Of a DNA stretch of 64,000 bases, positions 51,792 to 62,600 are shown piece by piece. The position numbers and the translations under genes are program-made. Position 1 is the first letter of the stretch, and each line of letters begins with the position of its first letter. The notes under the pieces were generated by a model. The model searched no databases, had not been told where the DNA came from, and saw nothing but the letters and a program-made list of their open reading frames with translations. The DNA is from Ruegeria arenilitoris. Lineage in GTDB: Bacteria; Pseudomonadota; Alphaproteobacteria; Rhodobacterales; Rhodobacteraceae. Where the stretch lies: positions 62,001 to 126,000 of the forward strand of contig NZ_WPYP01000007.1 of NCBI RefSeq assembly GCF_013030985.1. The letters are read 5' to 3'.

Positions 51792-54026
51792 GTGACCGGA
51801 AAGCCCAAGGAAAGAACGGGGCGGCGACGAGCCTTTCAGCTTGTGGGGCTTGGCCTGATCCTGTTCGGGTGTTTCATCAGGGCCCTTGACCCTTACCCGG
51901 TGCGGATGACGCGGATGATCTATTTTGATCTTCTGCAACGCATTTCGCCACGGGACTACAACCCCGACCTTCCGGTGCGGGTGGTGGATATCGACGAGCA
52001 ATCGCTGGCAAACTGGGGGCAATGGCCCTGGCCCCGAACCCTGCTGGCGCAGATGGTCAAAAACCTGGGCGAATATGGCGCCGCCTCCATCGCCTTTGAC
52101 ATGCTGTTTGTCGAACCCGACAGGTTCTCTCCCGCACGCCTGCTGAATGACCCCGCTTTGGCCGGTGTGGTTTCGGTGGACCGTCGCGCCTCACAAGTGG
52201 ACAACGATGTGCTGTTCGCACTGGAAGTCGCCAACTGGCCGGTGGTTCTGGGCACCGCTGCCCGGCAATCCGGTAATGACAGGGCCGTCACACCCCAAGC
52301 CGGCATCATAGAAATCGGAGAAGCACCAACTGAGGGTCTGGTCTCGGTCCCGCATTGGACGCCCCCCGCCCCGCCACTGGATCGCAGCGCGGCGGGCATC
52401 GGCGGGGTCAATGTTTCGCCTCTGGGCGGCATGGGTATCATACGCCGCGTTCCCATTCTGTGGGGCGGCCCGGACGGCGCGCTGCCGGGGTTGGGGATCG
52501 AAGCGCTCAGGGTCGCACTGGGCGAAACCAACATCATCGCCGAGGGCACACCAGACGAAGCGGGCATCATGCTGGCGGTCGAGGTTGGAGAGTTTCGCCT
52601 GCCGACCACTGAAAACGGCGAAGTCTGGGTCCGGTACAGGCGTGACAATCCGGATTTGTACCTGTCGGCGAACGATATCATGCAGGACCCGGATAACCCC
52701 GCCCTGCGCGCCGAAATCGAAGGTCGCATCATACTGGTTGGCACCTCGGCTGCGGGATTGTTCGACATGCACCAGACGGCTCTGGGTGAATCCGTTCCGG
52801 GTGTGTCGATCCACGCGCAAATCCTGGAGCAAATTCTGACCGGCGAAATGATGAGCCGCTCGGATGTGACCGCAGCCCTTGAATTGCTGTCCTTCGTCAC
52901 TCTGGGCATCGTGGTCACGGCTGTCATGGCCCGGTTCGGCGCGGTGGCCTCGTTCGTGGCGGGGGGAGCATCGGCCGCGGTTGTTCTCGGCATCAGTTGG
53001 CTGGCCTTTCAGAACCAGCTGATCCTGTTCGATGTCACCTTTCCATTGATGGGCGGCATGGCCAATTTCGGCCTTCTCGCTGCCTATCTGTTCATTTCGA
53101 CCGAGCGTGAAAAACGCGTGATCCGGCAGATCTTTTCGCACTATGTCGCGCCCGAAATCCTGGATGAAATGGAGGGGACAGGCCATCAGCTGCAACTGGG
53201 AGGTGAAACTCAGGAAATCACCGTGATGTTTTCCGATATTCGGGGCTTTACCCCGCTGTCCGAGTCGGTGTCGGCCACGGATCTTGTTGCCCTGTTGAAC
53301 CAGTTGTTTTCACAGATCGGAGATCAAATTCTGCTGGAACGGGGCACCATCGACAAGTTCATCGGCGATGCGGTGATGGCCTTCTGGAATGCGCCGCTGC
53401 CGGTCGAGGACCACCCTCGCCGCGCGGCACAGGCGGCACTTCTGATGCGGCAGGCGCTGGTCGGTTTCAACGCCTCGGACGTCATGAAGGGGCAGCCACC
53501 GATTGCCCTGGCCACGGGCTGTGCCACCGGCCGGGCCTGCGTCGGCAATATCGGGTCCAAACGTCGGTTCAATTACACAGTGATCGGGGATGTTGTGAAC
53601 GTCGCCGCGCGGATCGAACAAAGCTGCCGCCATGTCGACTATGATATTCTGGTGTCTAGTTCGATTTACGAGAAAACACGGCGAGACATGGCCATGCTAG
53701 AGGCCGGATTTGTCGACCTTAAAGGACGAACCGATCTTGAGCCTGTATTTGTTCTGGTCGGCGACAAAACCATGCTGAATACGTCCGCGTTTCAAAGGCT
53801 GGAAGCAACCCACAAGGTTCTGATAGAGGCCATTCGGGATCGTCGACCATCGGATCAGATCGAAGTGATCTGCGAGGATTGCATAGCACAGGCACGTCAA
53901 ATCGAACCCGGTCTGCTGAGGTTCTACGGCGCGCTGTCCGGCCGAGCGGCGGACTTCAGGTCGGATTTCCAATCCAGCCAACTGATTTTCAGCCATCACG
54001 ATCGCGAACCCACACCAACTGCCTGA
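51792..54026 (+). CDS. CHASE2-domain adenylate/guanylate cyclase
   Basis: A 744-residue membrane enzyme starting at GTG. One N-terminal helix (AFQLVGLGLILFGCFI) leads to a periplasmic CHASE2 sensor (about 35-345: VRVVDIDEQSLANWGQWPWPRTLLAQM, GRIILVGTSAAGLFDMH). Three helices follow (about 365-440), then a class III cyclase domain with MFSDIRGFTPLSE (metal Asp482), DKFIGDAVMAFWNAP and FNYTVIGDVVNVAARIEQ. It should make cAMP or cGMP in the cytoplasm when CHASE2 senses an external signal, perhaps through the upstream FecR protein. Confidence 0.95.
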   Translation: MTGKPKERTGRRRAFQLVGLGLILFGCFIRALDPYPVRMTRMIYFDLLQRISPRDYNPDLPVRVVDIDEQSLANWGQWPWPRTLLAQMVKNLGEYGAASIAFDMLFVEPDRFSPARLLNDPALAGVVSVDRRASQVDNDVLFALEVANWPVVLGTAARQSGNDRAVTPQAGIIEIGEAPTEGLVSVPHWTPPAPPLDRSAAGIGGVNVSPLGGMGIIRRVPILWGGPDGALPGLGIEALRVALGETNIIAEGTPDEAGIMLAVEVGEFRLPTTENGEVWVRYRRDNPDLYLSANDIMQDPDNPALRAEIEGRIILVGTSAAGLFDMHQTALGESVPGVSIHAQILEQILTGEMMSRSDVTAALELLSFVTLGIVVTAVMARFGAVASFVAGGASAAVVLGISWLAFQNQLILFDVTFPLMGGMANFGLLAAYLFISTEREKRVIRQIFSHYVAPEILDEMEGTGHQLQLGGETQEITVMFSDIRGFTPLSESVSATDLVALLNQLFSQIGDQILLERGTIDKFIGDAVMAFWNAPLPVEDHPRRAAQAALLMRQALVGFNASDVMKGQPPIALATGCATGRACVGNIGSKRRFNYTVIGDVVNVAARIEQSCRHVDYDILVSSSIYEKTRRDMAMLEAGFVDLKGRTDLEPVFVLVGDKTMLNTSAFQRLEATHKVLIEAIRDRRPSDQIEVICEDCIAQARQIEPGLLRFYGALSGRAADFRSDFQSSQLIFSHHDREPTPTA

Positions 54027-54145
54027 GGCGTTCGAACAGGCCACCAAGCCGACGCATCCAGCATGGCGCGCCCGGGCCGCCAAGGCCAAGGCGCTTTCCT
54101 GCTTTCAACGTTGCTCTACTCAGCAGTCCAGTTTCCCGGAAACCT

Positions 54146-54892
54146 TCATCCTTCGGACGGCGCGCAGGACTCCAGATAGCGCCGAACGGTTTCGGCCATC
54201 CCGAATGTCAGCGCATCGCAGAGCAGCGCATGGCCGATCGAGACCTCCGAGATCGACGGGATGCGGGTGATCAACTTGCGCGTGCCGCTGACCGTAAGAT
54301 CATGCCCCGCGTTGACCATCAAGCCCAGCGCCTCGGCTGCGGCCGTGGCGTCGGCCAGGCGGCCAAGTTCCCGTTCTTCGGCGACCGGATCGCTATACGC
54401 ACCGCCGAAGGGGCCAGTATAGATTTCGACCCGATCCGCCCCTGTCTGGGCTGCATGGGCCATATGCGCCGCCTCCGGGTCGCTGAACAGCGACACGCGA
54501 TGGCCGTGTTTCTTAAGCCCGGCAACCACCTCTGCAAGCATCGTACCCTGAGTTTCGAAATCCCAGCCATGGTCGCTTGTCGCCTGCGCCGGATCATCCG
54601 GCACAAGTGTCACCTGATCCGCCCGAACTTCTTGGACAAGCGCCAGAAACCGCAGGTCGGGATACCCTTCGACATTCAGTTCCCGGTCCGGAAACTCTGC
54701 ATCAAGCAAAGCGCGCAGCGCCCGCACATCGCCGGGCCTGGTGTGGCGTTCATCCGGTCGGGGGTGCACCGTCACACCTGCAGCACCCGTCGCAAGGGCG
54801 ATCCGGGCCAAGTCCACCACATCCGGCCACGGGTGCTCGCGCCGGTTTCGAAGCAAGGCGGCGACGTTCAGGTTTACCGAAAGGTCTGTCAT
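54146..54892 (-). CDS. pdxJ: Pyridoxine 5'-phosphate synthase
   Basis: PdxJ joins 3-amino-2-oxopropyl phosphate and 1-deoxyxylulose 5-phosphate to make pyridoxine 5'-phosphate, the last step of the DXP-dependent vitamin B6 route. The 248-residue length fits. Motifs are LSVNLNVAALLRNRR-like start (here DLSVNLNVAALLRN), AGAAGVTVHPRPDERHTRPGD, LNVEGYPD, GADRVEIYTGPF and VNAGHDLTV, SEVSIGHALLCDALTFG. It ends a two-gene minus-strand pair with the PNPOx-like protein and lies in a group of B6-related genes. Confidence 0.96.
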   Translation of the reverse strand: MTDLSVNLNVAALLRNRREHPWPDVVDLARIALATGAAGVTVHPRPDERHTRPGDVRALRALLDAEFPDRELNVEGYPDLRFLALVQEVRADQVTLVPDDPAQATSDHGWDFETQGTMLAEVVAGLKKHGHRVSLFSDPEAAHMAHAAQTGADRVEIYTGPFGGAYSDPVAEERELGRLADATAAAEALGLMVNAGHDLTVSGTRKLITRIPSISEVSIGHALLCDALTFGMAETVRRYLESCAPSEG

Positions 54893-54901
54893 AATCCCAC
54901 C

Positions 54902-55558
54902 TTACAACCGAAAGGATTGAACGTGCGCGGGCAGCGGCACGCCATCGATATTCCTCGGATCGGGAATCGGGTCGCCGACCGTCGTGCTGACGGGAATAAC
55001 ACCCGCCCAGATCGGCAAATCGTAGTCTTCTTCCTCGTCCTTGGGGCCGCCAGTGCGAATCTTGGCGCTGCCTTCGGAAATCTCCATTCCCAGCACCATA
55101 GTCGCCTTCAGATCCTGCGCGTGATCCGGCCGCAGGGTTTCATAACGCCCCGAAAACAGGCCGTTCACGAACCGGCCGAGCTTGTCCAATTTCTCAGCCG
55201 GGTCTTCGACCTTGAATGCCGTCCCGAACAATGTGACCGAGCGTGAGTTGACCGAATGGTGCATCCCGGACCGGGCCAGCACAAAGCCATCAAGGATCGC
55301 AACCGACAAGCAAACCTGCGCGTCGCGCGCGTTGCGCAGGGCGCGACTGGCCGAGGAGCCGTGCCAATAGACATGGTTGCCCTCACGCCATTGCAGGGTT
55401 GGGGTGACAAAAGGCTTGCCATCAATCACATAGCCCACACTGCACATGGGCTGGGCGTCCAAAATCTGGTTGATCGTGGCGCGATCGAAATGCCCCCGCT
55501 CATGCGATCTGCGCAAGCGTGTTCTGTCGGTGATATCCAGTGTCTTGTTCATAGTCAT
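54902..55558 (-). CDS. Pyridoxamine 5'-phosphate oxidase-family flavin-binding protein
   Basis: A 218-residue protein with a split-barrel FMN-binding fold. The start carries the NimA/flavin-nucleotide-binding pattern: RSHERGHFDRATINQILDAQPMCSVGYVIDGKPFVTPTLQWREGNHVYWHGS, then VCLSVAILDGFVLARSGMHHSVNSRSV. This subgroup often binds FMN or haem, and true PNP oxidase activity is not implied. The gene is upstream of pdxJ on the same strand and divergent from a MocR/PdxR-type regulator, which suggests control by that protein and a link to B6 or amine metabolism. Confidence 0.9.
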   Translation of the reverse strand: MTMNKTLDITDRTRLRRSHERGHFDRATINQILDAQPMCSVGYVIDGKPFVTPTLQWREGNHVYWHGSSASRALRNARDAQVCLSVAILDGFVLARSGMHHSVNSRSVTLFGTAFKVEDPAEKLDKLGRFVNGLFSGRYETLRPDHAQDLKATMVLGMEISEGSAKIRTGGPKDEEEDYDLPIWAGVIPVSTTVGDPIPDPRNIDGVPLPAHVQSFRL

Positions 55559-55612
55559 AGCTCGGGTTTGTTCTTGCTATGACCGTAATGCCCGGATATT
55601 GGATGTTATCAA

Positions 55613-57049
55613 ATGTCCAATTCTGAAACTTTTTCTAAGGCCAATTTACACCGCGACCTGTTTGCGATCTCGCTGGATACGTCCTTGAAGGCGTCATTGC
55701 AGGCCCAGTTGCTGGATGCGTTGCGGTCCGTTGTGTCCAAATCTCCGGAACTGGTCGGCGCGCGACTGCCCGCCAGCCGGGCTCTGGCGTCCGAGCTTTC
55801 AATCTCGCGCACGACGGTTCAGGCGGTCTATGACCAGATGATCAGCGAGGGGTATCTGGTCACCCGGCAGGGCAGTGGCACTTTCGTCGCCAGCGAGATC
55901 ACCCATCTGTCACAGCCTCAGCCGATCCTTCGCCCGGCAGTTCCGGTGACCGAGGAGTGGCGCCCCTTTCAAACCGGGTTGCCCGATCAAACCCTGCTGC
56001 CGCACCGGCAATGGGCCCGCCATCTTGAACGCGCATGGCGCCGCCCGGCGCCCGAGCTTTTGACCCGCCCGGATCCGCTGGGCTGGTATCCGCTGCGCGA
56101 GGCGATCTCGGACCACCTGACCGCTTGGCGCCATCTGTCCTGCGATCCCGGTCAGGTGGTGATCACTTCGGGTGCGCGCGAGGCTTTCGAGGTGATTTTC
56201 CACGGCCTGCTTGGCGCGGGCAAACAGGTCGCGGTTGAGGACCCCTGCTGGCCCAAACTGCACACGATCCTTGCCGACACGGCCAACAGCGCCCACCCCA
56301 TCCGTATCGATCAGGACGGGCTGGATGTGGCCCGCATTCCGCAGGGCACACATGCCACGATCGTCACCCCCTCGCGGCATTATCCTACGGGGGTAAGCCT
56401 GCCCCTGTCCCGCCGGGTTGCCCTGCTGGATTGGGCGCGGCAAACCGGTGCGCTGGTGATCGAAGACGATTATGACAGCGAGTTCCGATATCGCGGACAA
56501 CCCCTGCCCTCGCTCTCGGGGCTGGACGGCCTGAACAACACGATTTACCTCGGCAGCTTTTCGAAACTGGTCAGCCCAGCTCTGAGGATTGGGTACATGG
56601 TTGTTCCCAAGAGGTTTTTGCCCAGCACCTTGACCTATCTTGGCCGGGTCGGCCCCCGCGCCTCGCTCATCCCTCAACCCGCTTTGGCGGCGTTCATGAA
56701 CAGCGGTGAGTTCGCTATGCATCTGCGACGGATGCGGCGGATCTATGCCCGGCGGCAGAGCCACCTGCTGGATACGCTGTCCCCGGTTGCCGACCTTCTG
56801 GACCTTGAACCCGATTCATCCGGAATGCACTTGTGCCTATCGCCAAAAGCACCGCTGGTTGACCGCATGTCCGATCTTGAGGTCAGCAAACGGGCCGACC
56901 AAAACGGCCTGCGCGTCAGCGCCTTGTCAGCGCACTGTGTATTGCCAGAAAAACTGCAGGGGCTGTTGCTTGGATACGCGGCCTTTGACGAGGACACGCT
57001 CTCAGACGCGGCAGAGCGGTTGATCGCCGCCCTTCGCACTCAAGCCTGA
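55613..57049 (+). CDS. MocR/PdxR-type GntR regulator with aminotransferase domain
   Basis: A 478-residue regulator: an N-terminal GntR winged helix (ARLPASRALASELSISRTTVQAVYDQMISEGYLVTRQGSGTFVA) fused to a fold-type I aminotransferase domain with the PLP Lys in YLGSFSKLVSPALRIGYMV and VIEDDYDSEFRYRG. MocR proteins such as PdxR use PLP as a cofactor or signal and act mostly on a divergent gene. Here the divergent gene is the PNPOx-like protein, 54 bases away, so a B6-responsive switch is the simplest reading. GabR-like amine sensing is an alternative. Confidence 0.93.
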   Translation: MSNSETFSKANLHRDLFAISLDTSLKASLQAQLLDALRSVVSKSPELVGARLPASRALASELSISRTTVQAVYDQMISEGYLVTRQGSGTFVASEITHLSQPQPILRPAVPVTEEWRPFQTGLPDQTLLPHRQWARHLERAWRRPAPELLTRPDPLGWYPLREAISDHLTAWRHLSCDPGQVVITSGAREAFEVIFHGLLGAGKQVAVEDPCWPKLHTILADTANSAHPIRIDQDGLDVARIPQGTHATIVTPSRHYPTGVSLPLSRRVALLDWARQTGALVIEDDYDSEFRYRGQPLPSLSGLDGLNNTIYLGSFSKLVSPALRIGYMVVPKRFLPSTLTYLGRVGPRASLIPQPALAAFMNSGEFAMHLRRMRRIYARRQSHLLDTLSPVADLLDLEPDSSGMHLCLSPKAPLVDRMSDLEVSKRADQNGLRVSALSAHCVLPEKLQGLLLGYAAFDEDTLSDAAERLIAALRTQA

Positions 57050-57178
57050 GCTGTCGCGCATAGCTGCGCCCGCGCCCAGCGAAGTTTTTACCACCTGCGC
57101 CGGGCGACGTGATATCATGAAAATAAGATATATATTTTCTTAGATTGGATTCGCGGTGTCCGTGAGGGAGAGGTTCAC

Positions 57179-59098
57179 ATGCTTCGACTGTCTTTCTGTT
57201 TTTTCACTTTGGCATCCCTGCCGGTAAGCGCAATTGCGGACGCCGTTCCCAGCAAGGAAGCCGCCGAGGGGACCTTTGCCGAGCGTCCGTTCTCGCCCTA
57301 TGCCAATCGGTCCTTCCCGGAACGCCCACTGTGGGGGGACACGCATCTGCATACCGGGCTGTCGCTGGACGCCGGCGCGTTTGGCAACACGTTGCTGCCC
57401 GACGACGCATGGCGATTTGCCAAAGGGGAACAGGTCATTTCCTCGACCGGCCAACCTGTCAGGCTGGCCCGACCGCTGGACTGGATGGTGCTGACCGATC
57501 ACACCGACCTGATGGGCTTTGCCCCCGATCTGCAGGCGGGCAAACCCGGTGTTCTGGCTGAACCGAAGGGATTGGAGTGGTATGAAGGCTACAAAGCCGG
57601 TGGCGAAGACGCGGCCAAGGCGGCGTTTGATATCATCACCAACTTCTCGCAAATGACCCTGCCCGAGCTTTTGCTGGAGTCCTACAGCCCCGGCGCGGAT
57701 GCCTTTGCCTTCACGTGGGAACAGATCGTGATGTCCGCGGAACGCCACAACGATCCGGGCAATTTCACTGCTTTCATCGGGTTCGAATGGACCTCGGTTC
57801 CCAAGGGGTTCAACCTGCATCGCAACGTTATGTTGCGGGATGGCCCGATCCGGGCGCTGCAGATGGTGCCACCGGTGACGCAACCACCCTACGGGGATAC
57901 CGACCCAAAGGCGCTTTATGCCTGGCTCGAGGAATATCAGTCGAAAACCGGGGGCCGCGCAGTTGCTTTTGCTCATAACGGCAACCTGTCGAACGGCTGG
58001 ATGTTCCCGACCGAAGACACCTATCACGGCGGCAAGGTCGACGAGGAATACGTGCAGAACCGCGCCAAGTGGGAACCCCATTACGAGGTCACGCAAATCA
58101 AGGGCGATGGCGAGGCGCATCCGTTCCTCAGCCCCGAAGATCCGTTTGCCGATTATGAGAACTGGGATGTCGGCAACCTCGATATCACCGAGTTGAAAAC
58201 CGAGGACATGCTGGCCGGGGAATACGCGCGCGAGGCTCTGAAACGCGGTCTGGCGCTGGAAGAGAAGTTCGGCGTGAACCCCTATAAGTTCGGGATGGGT
58301 GGCGCGACGGACAGCCATACGTCGCTGGCCACTGCGGAAGAAGAGAACTATTTCGGCAAATCCGTCAGCGCAGAGCCTTCGGCCACGCGGGTGCTGCATC
58401 CCTTTGTACAAAGCGATCTGGGCGCGTTTGAAGGCCACACGCTGGTTGCGTCGGGATACACTGCCGTTTGGGCATCCGAGAACACGCGCGCAGCCATCTT
58501 CGATGCTTTCAAGCGCCGCGAAACCTATGCGACCACAGGCCCCCGGATCGGCTTGCGGTTCTTTGGCGGCTGGGCCTTCGACGAAAGCGATCTTGAGACG
58601 CGCTTCCTTGCGGATGTCGGTTATACCCAAGGCGTCCCGATGGGCAGCGACCTGCGCCCGCGCGAAGGGGATGGCGCCCCAAGCTTTCTGATCGGTGCCC
58701 TGCGCGACCCGATTGGCGCAAATCTGGATCGGGTTCAGGTGGTCAAGGGCTGGCTGGATGCCGACGGCGTTCTGCAGGAAAAGGTCTATAACGTGGTCTG
58801 GTCCGATGACCGGGAACTGGACGCGGATGGCAATCTGCCTGAGGTTGGCAATACCGTAGATTTGGACACAGCAAGCTGGAGCAACACAATCGGCGCATCT
58901 GAACTGGTCACCGTTTGGACCGACCCGGATTTCGACCCTGTTGAGCGCGCCTTCTACTATGTGCGGGTTCTTGAAATCCCCACCCCACGCTGGGTGCTGT
59001 ATGACAAGCTGCGCTTTGGTGTCGACCTGCCGGAAGAGGCGCAACTGATCCATCAGGAACGCGCCTATTCCTCGCCAATCTGGTACACCCCCGGCTGA
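57179..59098 (+). CDS. Secreted DUF3604 protein (PHP-like)
   Basis: A 639-residue exported protein with a signal peptide ending near SAIADAVPS. It is a DUF3604 family member, related to PHP phosphoesterases: [20 protein letters not shown] carries the HxH metal motif, and [37 protein letters not shown] and [23 protein letters not shown] carry further metal-binding His and Asp residues. The substrate is unknown; a phosphodiesterase-type hydrolase of the periplasm is the best guess. It stands alone after the MocR gene, with about 130 bases of promoter space. Confidence 0.9.
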   Translation: MLRLSFCFFTLASLPVSAIADAVPSKEAAEGTFAERPFSPYANRSFPERPLWGDTHLHTGLSLDAGAFGNTLLPDDAWRFAKGEQVISSTGQPVRLARPLDWMVLTDHTDLMGFAPDLQAGKPGVLAEPKGLEWYEGYKAGGEDAAKAAFDIITNFSQMTLPELLLESYSPGADAFAFTWEQIVMSAERHNDPGNFTAFIGFEWTSVPKGFNLHRNVMLRDGPIRALQMVPPVTQPPYGDTDPKALYAWLEEYQSKTGGRAVAFAHNGNLSNGWMFPTEDTYHGGKVDEEYVQNRAKWEPHYEVTQIKGDGEAHPFLSPEDPFADYENWDVGNLDITELKTEDMLAGEYAREALKRGLALEEKFGVNPYKFGMGGATDSHTSLATAEEENYFGKSVSAEPSATRVLHPFVQSDLGAFEGHTLVASGYTAVWASENTRAAIFDAFKRRETYATTGPRIGLRFFGGWAFDESDLETRFLADVGYTQGVPMGSDLRPREGDGAPSFLIGALRDPIGANLDRVQVVKGWLDADGVLQEKVYNVVWSDDRELDADGNLPEVGNTVDLDTASWSNTIGASELVTVWTDPDFDPVERAFYYVRVLEIPTPRWVLYDKLRFGVDLPEEAQLIHQERAYSSPIWYTPG

Positions 59099-59221
59099 GC
59101 AACCAACAGGCCTGATGTCCGGCCTAGATTTCAGACCACCGTTTGACCTGCCCCCCAGGACAGGCGATCGCGGTTTGGTCCAAATCACCCACGCGTGTTT
59201 TCCTCGGGGATCCGATCAAAC

Positions 59222-59476
59222 TCAGATCACCACCGCGATCACCAGCCCCCAAAAGGAGGCCCCAAGAACCAAGCCGGGGAGAATCCACCAGCCCGCGACA
59301 CCTGTCGCATCGCTGGCCGATGTCAGGTCAGGATCGGCGTATCCTCGACCGTCCAGACATTCCAACACTCCAATTGCCGAGCCCTCGAATTCCGGGCTCA
59401 CAAAAGAACTGTTTTCATCAGCGGGCCTGAAGCCAAGCTGTGCCATTTTACTTTTCGATTTTCTCATTTCTCTCAC
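59222..59476 (-). CDS. Small hypothetical protein with one C-terminal membrane helix
   Basis: An 84-codon frame with a polar first half (SKMAQLGFRPADENSSF) and a C-terminal hydrophobic helix (GWWILPGLVLGASFWGLVIAVVI), which suggests a tail-anchored inner-membrane protein. An internal ATG at about 59446 may be the true start. It lies between the DUF3604 gene and the autotransporter, both in other directions or far apart. Unrecognised; moderate support from codon use and the clear helix. Confidence 0.45.
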   Translation of the reverse strand: MREMRKSKSKMAQLGFRPADENSSFVSPEFEGSAIGVLECLDGRGYADPDLTSASDATGVAGWWILPGLVLGASFWGLVIAVVI

Positions 59477-59544
59477 ATCAATGGAAAAGGCTGCACAAAT
59501 GTCTTGGTCAAAGCAGCGGAAGTCGCTGCATTGAGGTTTTCAGA

Positions 59545-59575
59545 GGCGCACCAGCCTCGGTTCTGCCGGTGCGCC
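59545..59575 (-). terminator. Possible terminator of the autotransporter gene
   Basis: Stem GGCGCACC/GGTGCGCC with a 15-base loop, about 30 bases after the autotransporter stop on the minus strand. The T run is poor, so this is a weak call. Confidence 0.4.
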
Positions 59576-59604
59576 GTCAAGCGATTGCAAGTGCCTGCGA
59601 GTGG

Positions 59605-62600
59605 TCAAAACCGCCACTCGTAGGACGCCCACGCGGCTTGAGTGGAAATATCGGCACCAAGGGTCGATCTTGCCTCGAGGCGCAGATTTCCACCGTGATC
59701 GAAGGCTTTCTCGTAGCTCAGACCGATTTCGCCAAACGTATCCGTGCCACTGCCACCGGACGCCAGCGCAAGCGTGTTGCCAAAGATTGCAACGTCGACC
59801 ACCGAGGGCGCGTCGGCATCCCGGTGAACCGCTGCCAGCGATGCAGACAGGCTGCCGCCCCCCACCACCGTCGAGTACGCTCCACCAATCCGGGTTTCGC
59901 TGAAGGTGACGGTTCTGTCGCCCACGGTCGCGTTGGCCGAGCTGCCCGTCTCGGTATAGCCGTCCAGATCTTGCTCGCCGTACATAAAGCTGGCGCGTGG
60001 TGTCAGGATCGCGCCGTTAACCAAGGCAAAATCCCGTTCCGCCGCCACCAACGCGGTGATCATGTCGCTGGAATAGTCGGCATCCGTTGTGGCGTCGCCG
60101 GACCGGGTTTCGTCGTGGTCCAGATCGCCGTAGCCCAGACCAAAGCTCAGATCGGCGAACCCGAAGTTCTGGGCAACAATACCGCTGATAAACACACCGG
60201 AGGTATCGAAGGACGACCCGCCAAAGGTACCGTTATTCCTGAGATAGCTGGCCCCGAACCCGTATCGCAGCCCGGTTCCAAGATCGCGGGTCACACCGGC
60301 ACTGACGCTCCACATATTGGACGACAGGGCAGCGGAACTGCCGCTGGCGGTTCCATCGCTTTGGCTGCCGCTGACCAGGAAGTAGGGCCGGAACCCTTCG
60401 ATCGGGCCAGTACCTTTGGTGCTCAACACGACACGATCACCGTTGATATTGCCACCATCGCCGCTGTCCAGCTGGCGCGCCAGATAATAGGTCAACCCGG
60501 CAACCTCGAACGCCTGATTTGTGTTTGGCTGCACTTCGGTCGCATCGAATGAGGCATAGACGGGCGCAGCCCCGCCTTCACCATCCACGAACCACCCCTG
60601 CGAGGCCGAGGTGACCGCGGTGGTGAATGTCCCACTGGTCACGTCATCATCCTGGAAGTGATAGACGATCCGACCGCCCACATGCATCAGGTTGACGTCG
60701 TGGTCGCTGACCCGAATGGTGCCCTTGATATCCGCCGATGTTTCGACATTCAGCGTGCCACCTCCGTCACCCAGAAACACAGCATAGCTTTCACCGGAAG
60801 ACGCGACAGAGATATCGCCGGTGATGTTGGCTGTTCCCCGCGCCGTTTCAATGAACAGCCCGTATGCCACGGTCTCTGGGCTGGTCGGACCACTCTCTAC
60901 CTGCCCACCGTCTTTCACCTCTGCGCCGGTCGCCGTGACGTTTATCGTGCCGCTGTGCGTCACTTCTGCACCGGTAGACAATTCGTCCATGCTCAGGCCG
61001 TAAGCCCGAACCGAGGCATCCCCTGTGGCCGAGACCCTGATGCTGCCGCTGTTCTCCAGAAAACCACCAATGTCGGATGTGACAACGCCGAAGGCCAGCG
61101 CGTTGGAAACACCGGTCGTGTTGGCCGTGACCATCACGGCACCGCTGTTTGCGTATGAGCCTGCGGTAAAGATGTCATCGGTTTTGATGCCCTGAGCAAG
61201 GGCCTCGTATCCACCATCCGCATCCAGCCAGACCTGAATAGCGCCGGAATTCGAAACTGAGCCTGTATCGGACACATTGCTCAGTTCTATGCCGTAGGCC
61301 TCGGCAAAGAACCCGGGGCCGTTCTGCGCCGAAACCACAATGTCACCTGCGTTCGTGAACGCCCCGTTTACCTCATCGCCACTGATTCCAGACGCCGACA
61401 CCCCGAAAGACCCGACAGACTCGGTCGAGACCGCAATGGTACCCGAGTTTGAAAACGTGGCGTTGGCGTCCACTAAGCCCAATTGAATACCGGCAGCGCG
61501 GGCCGAAGACGATCCGTCATTGCTGGCACTGACAACAATGCTGCCCGAATTGTCAAAGCGTCCGCTGATATCGTTGAAGACTTCTATGCCCGCAGCATAG
61601 GCCGACGTCGTTCCGGCAATCTGAACCGAGATTGCACCCGCGTTGTCGAAAGCACCGGAGACATCGTACACTTGGATGCCGCCGGCTTGCGCGTATTCGC
61701 CCGTGGCGTTTACCGAAATCGACCCCGTATTTGTAACCTGCCCCGTGACATCGGCGACATTGACACCATGAGCCACTGCCGAAGTGTAGCCGGTTGCCTG
61801 CACCACAATGCTGCCGCTGTTTTCGAATGTCCCGGAAATGCCGTGCGTTTTGATACCATCGGCAAGGGCATACGAGGTTGCATTTGCGGCAACCGTCAAA
61901 TTGCCGGAATTGCTGAACTGGCCCGAAACGCTGCCGACGTCGATGGCCCGCGTCATAGCCTGGGTCGCGTTTGTGACGTTGATGTCGATGTTGCCCGAGT
62001 TTTGAAGCTGACCCGCGACATCCGCTACAGAAATACCCTCGACCCGTGCATCGGACCCATTGCTCTGGATGAAAATCGACCCGCTGTTGCTGACGGAGCC
62101 CGCGATATGGGACAGGCGCATACCGTCCACCTCGATGCTAGATCCTTGCGCGTTTATGCTGATCGTCCCCGAGTTGATGAAGCTCCCCGCGACATTGCGG
62201 GCCTCGATACCGTAGATGGTTGCGTGGTCATCGGCTGTCACCGTTAAGGTCAGAGCACCCGAGTTGCTCAGCTGCCCATCTATGTTTTGGGTGACAATGC
62301 CATAGGCCTCTCCGGTCGAGGCGTTCTGAGCACTGGCGACAATCGCGCCGGTGTTGTTCAGGGCCCCAGATGCCGCGATATCCTGCACGACGATACCCTG
62401 CGCGTCCGGACTGCGCCCGGTGGCCGCAACCACCATGTCACCGGAGTTGCTCAGGGTACCAGCCAGATCGCCCGCTTCAATGCCGGTCGCAATCCCGCCC
62501 ACAGTCGAAACCGCTGAGACTGACAGCGCCCCCGCGTTGACGACGCTTCCACTCACATCATCAACCTGAATGCCGGTCGCGATCGCCCGCCCGGTCGCGG

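Noticed and set aside
57140-59188. 682-codon minus-strand frame opposite the DUF3604 gene
   Set aside because: The plus-strand product has a signal peptide and conserved metal motifs; the opposite frame has an unnatural composition and no family.
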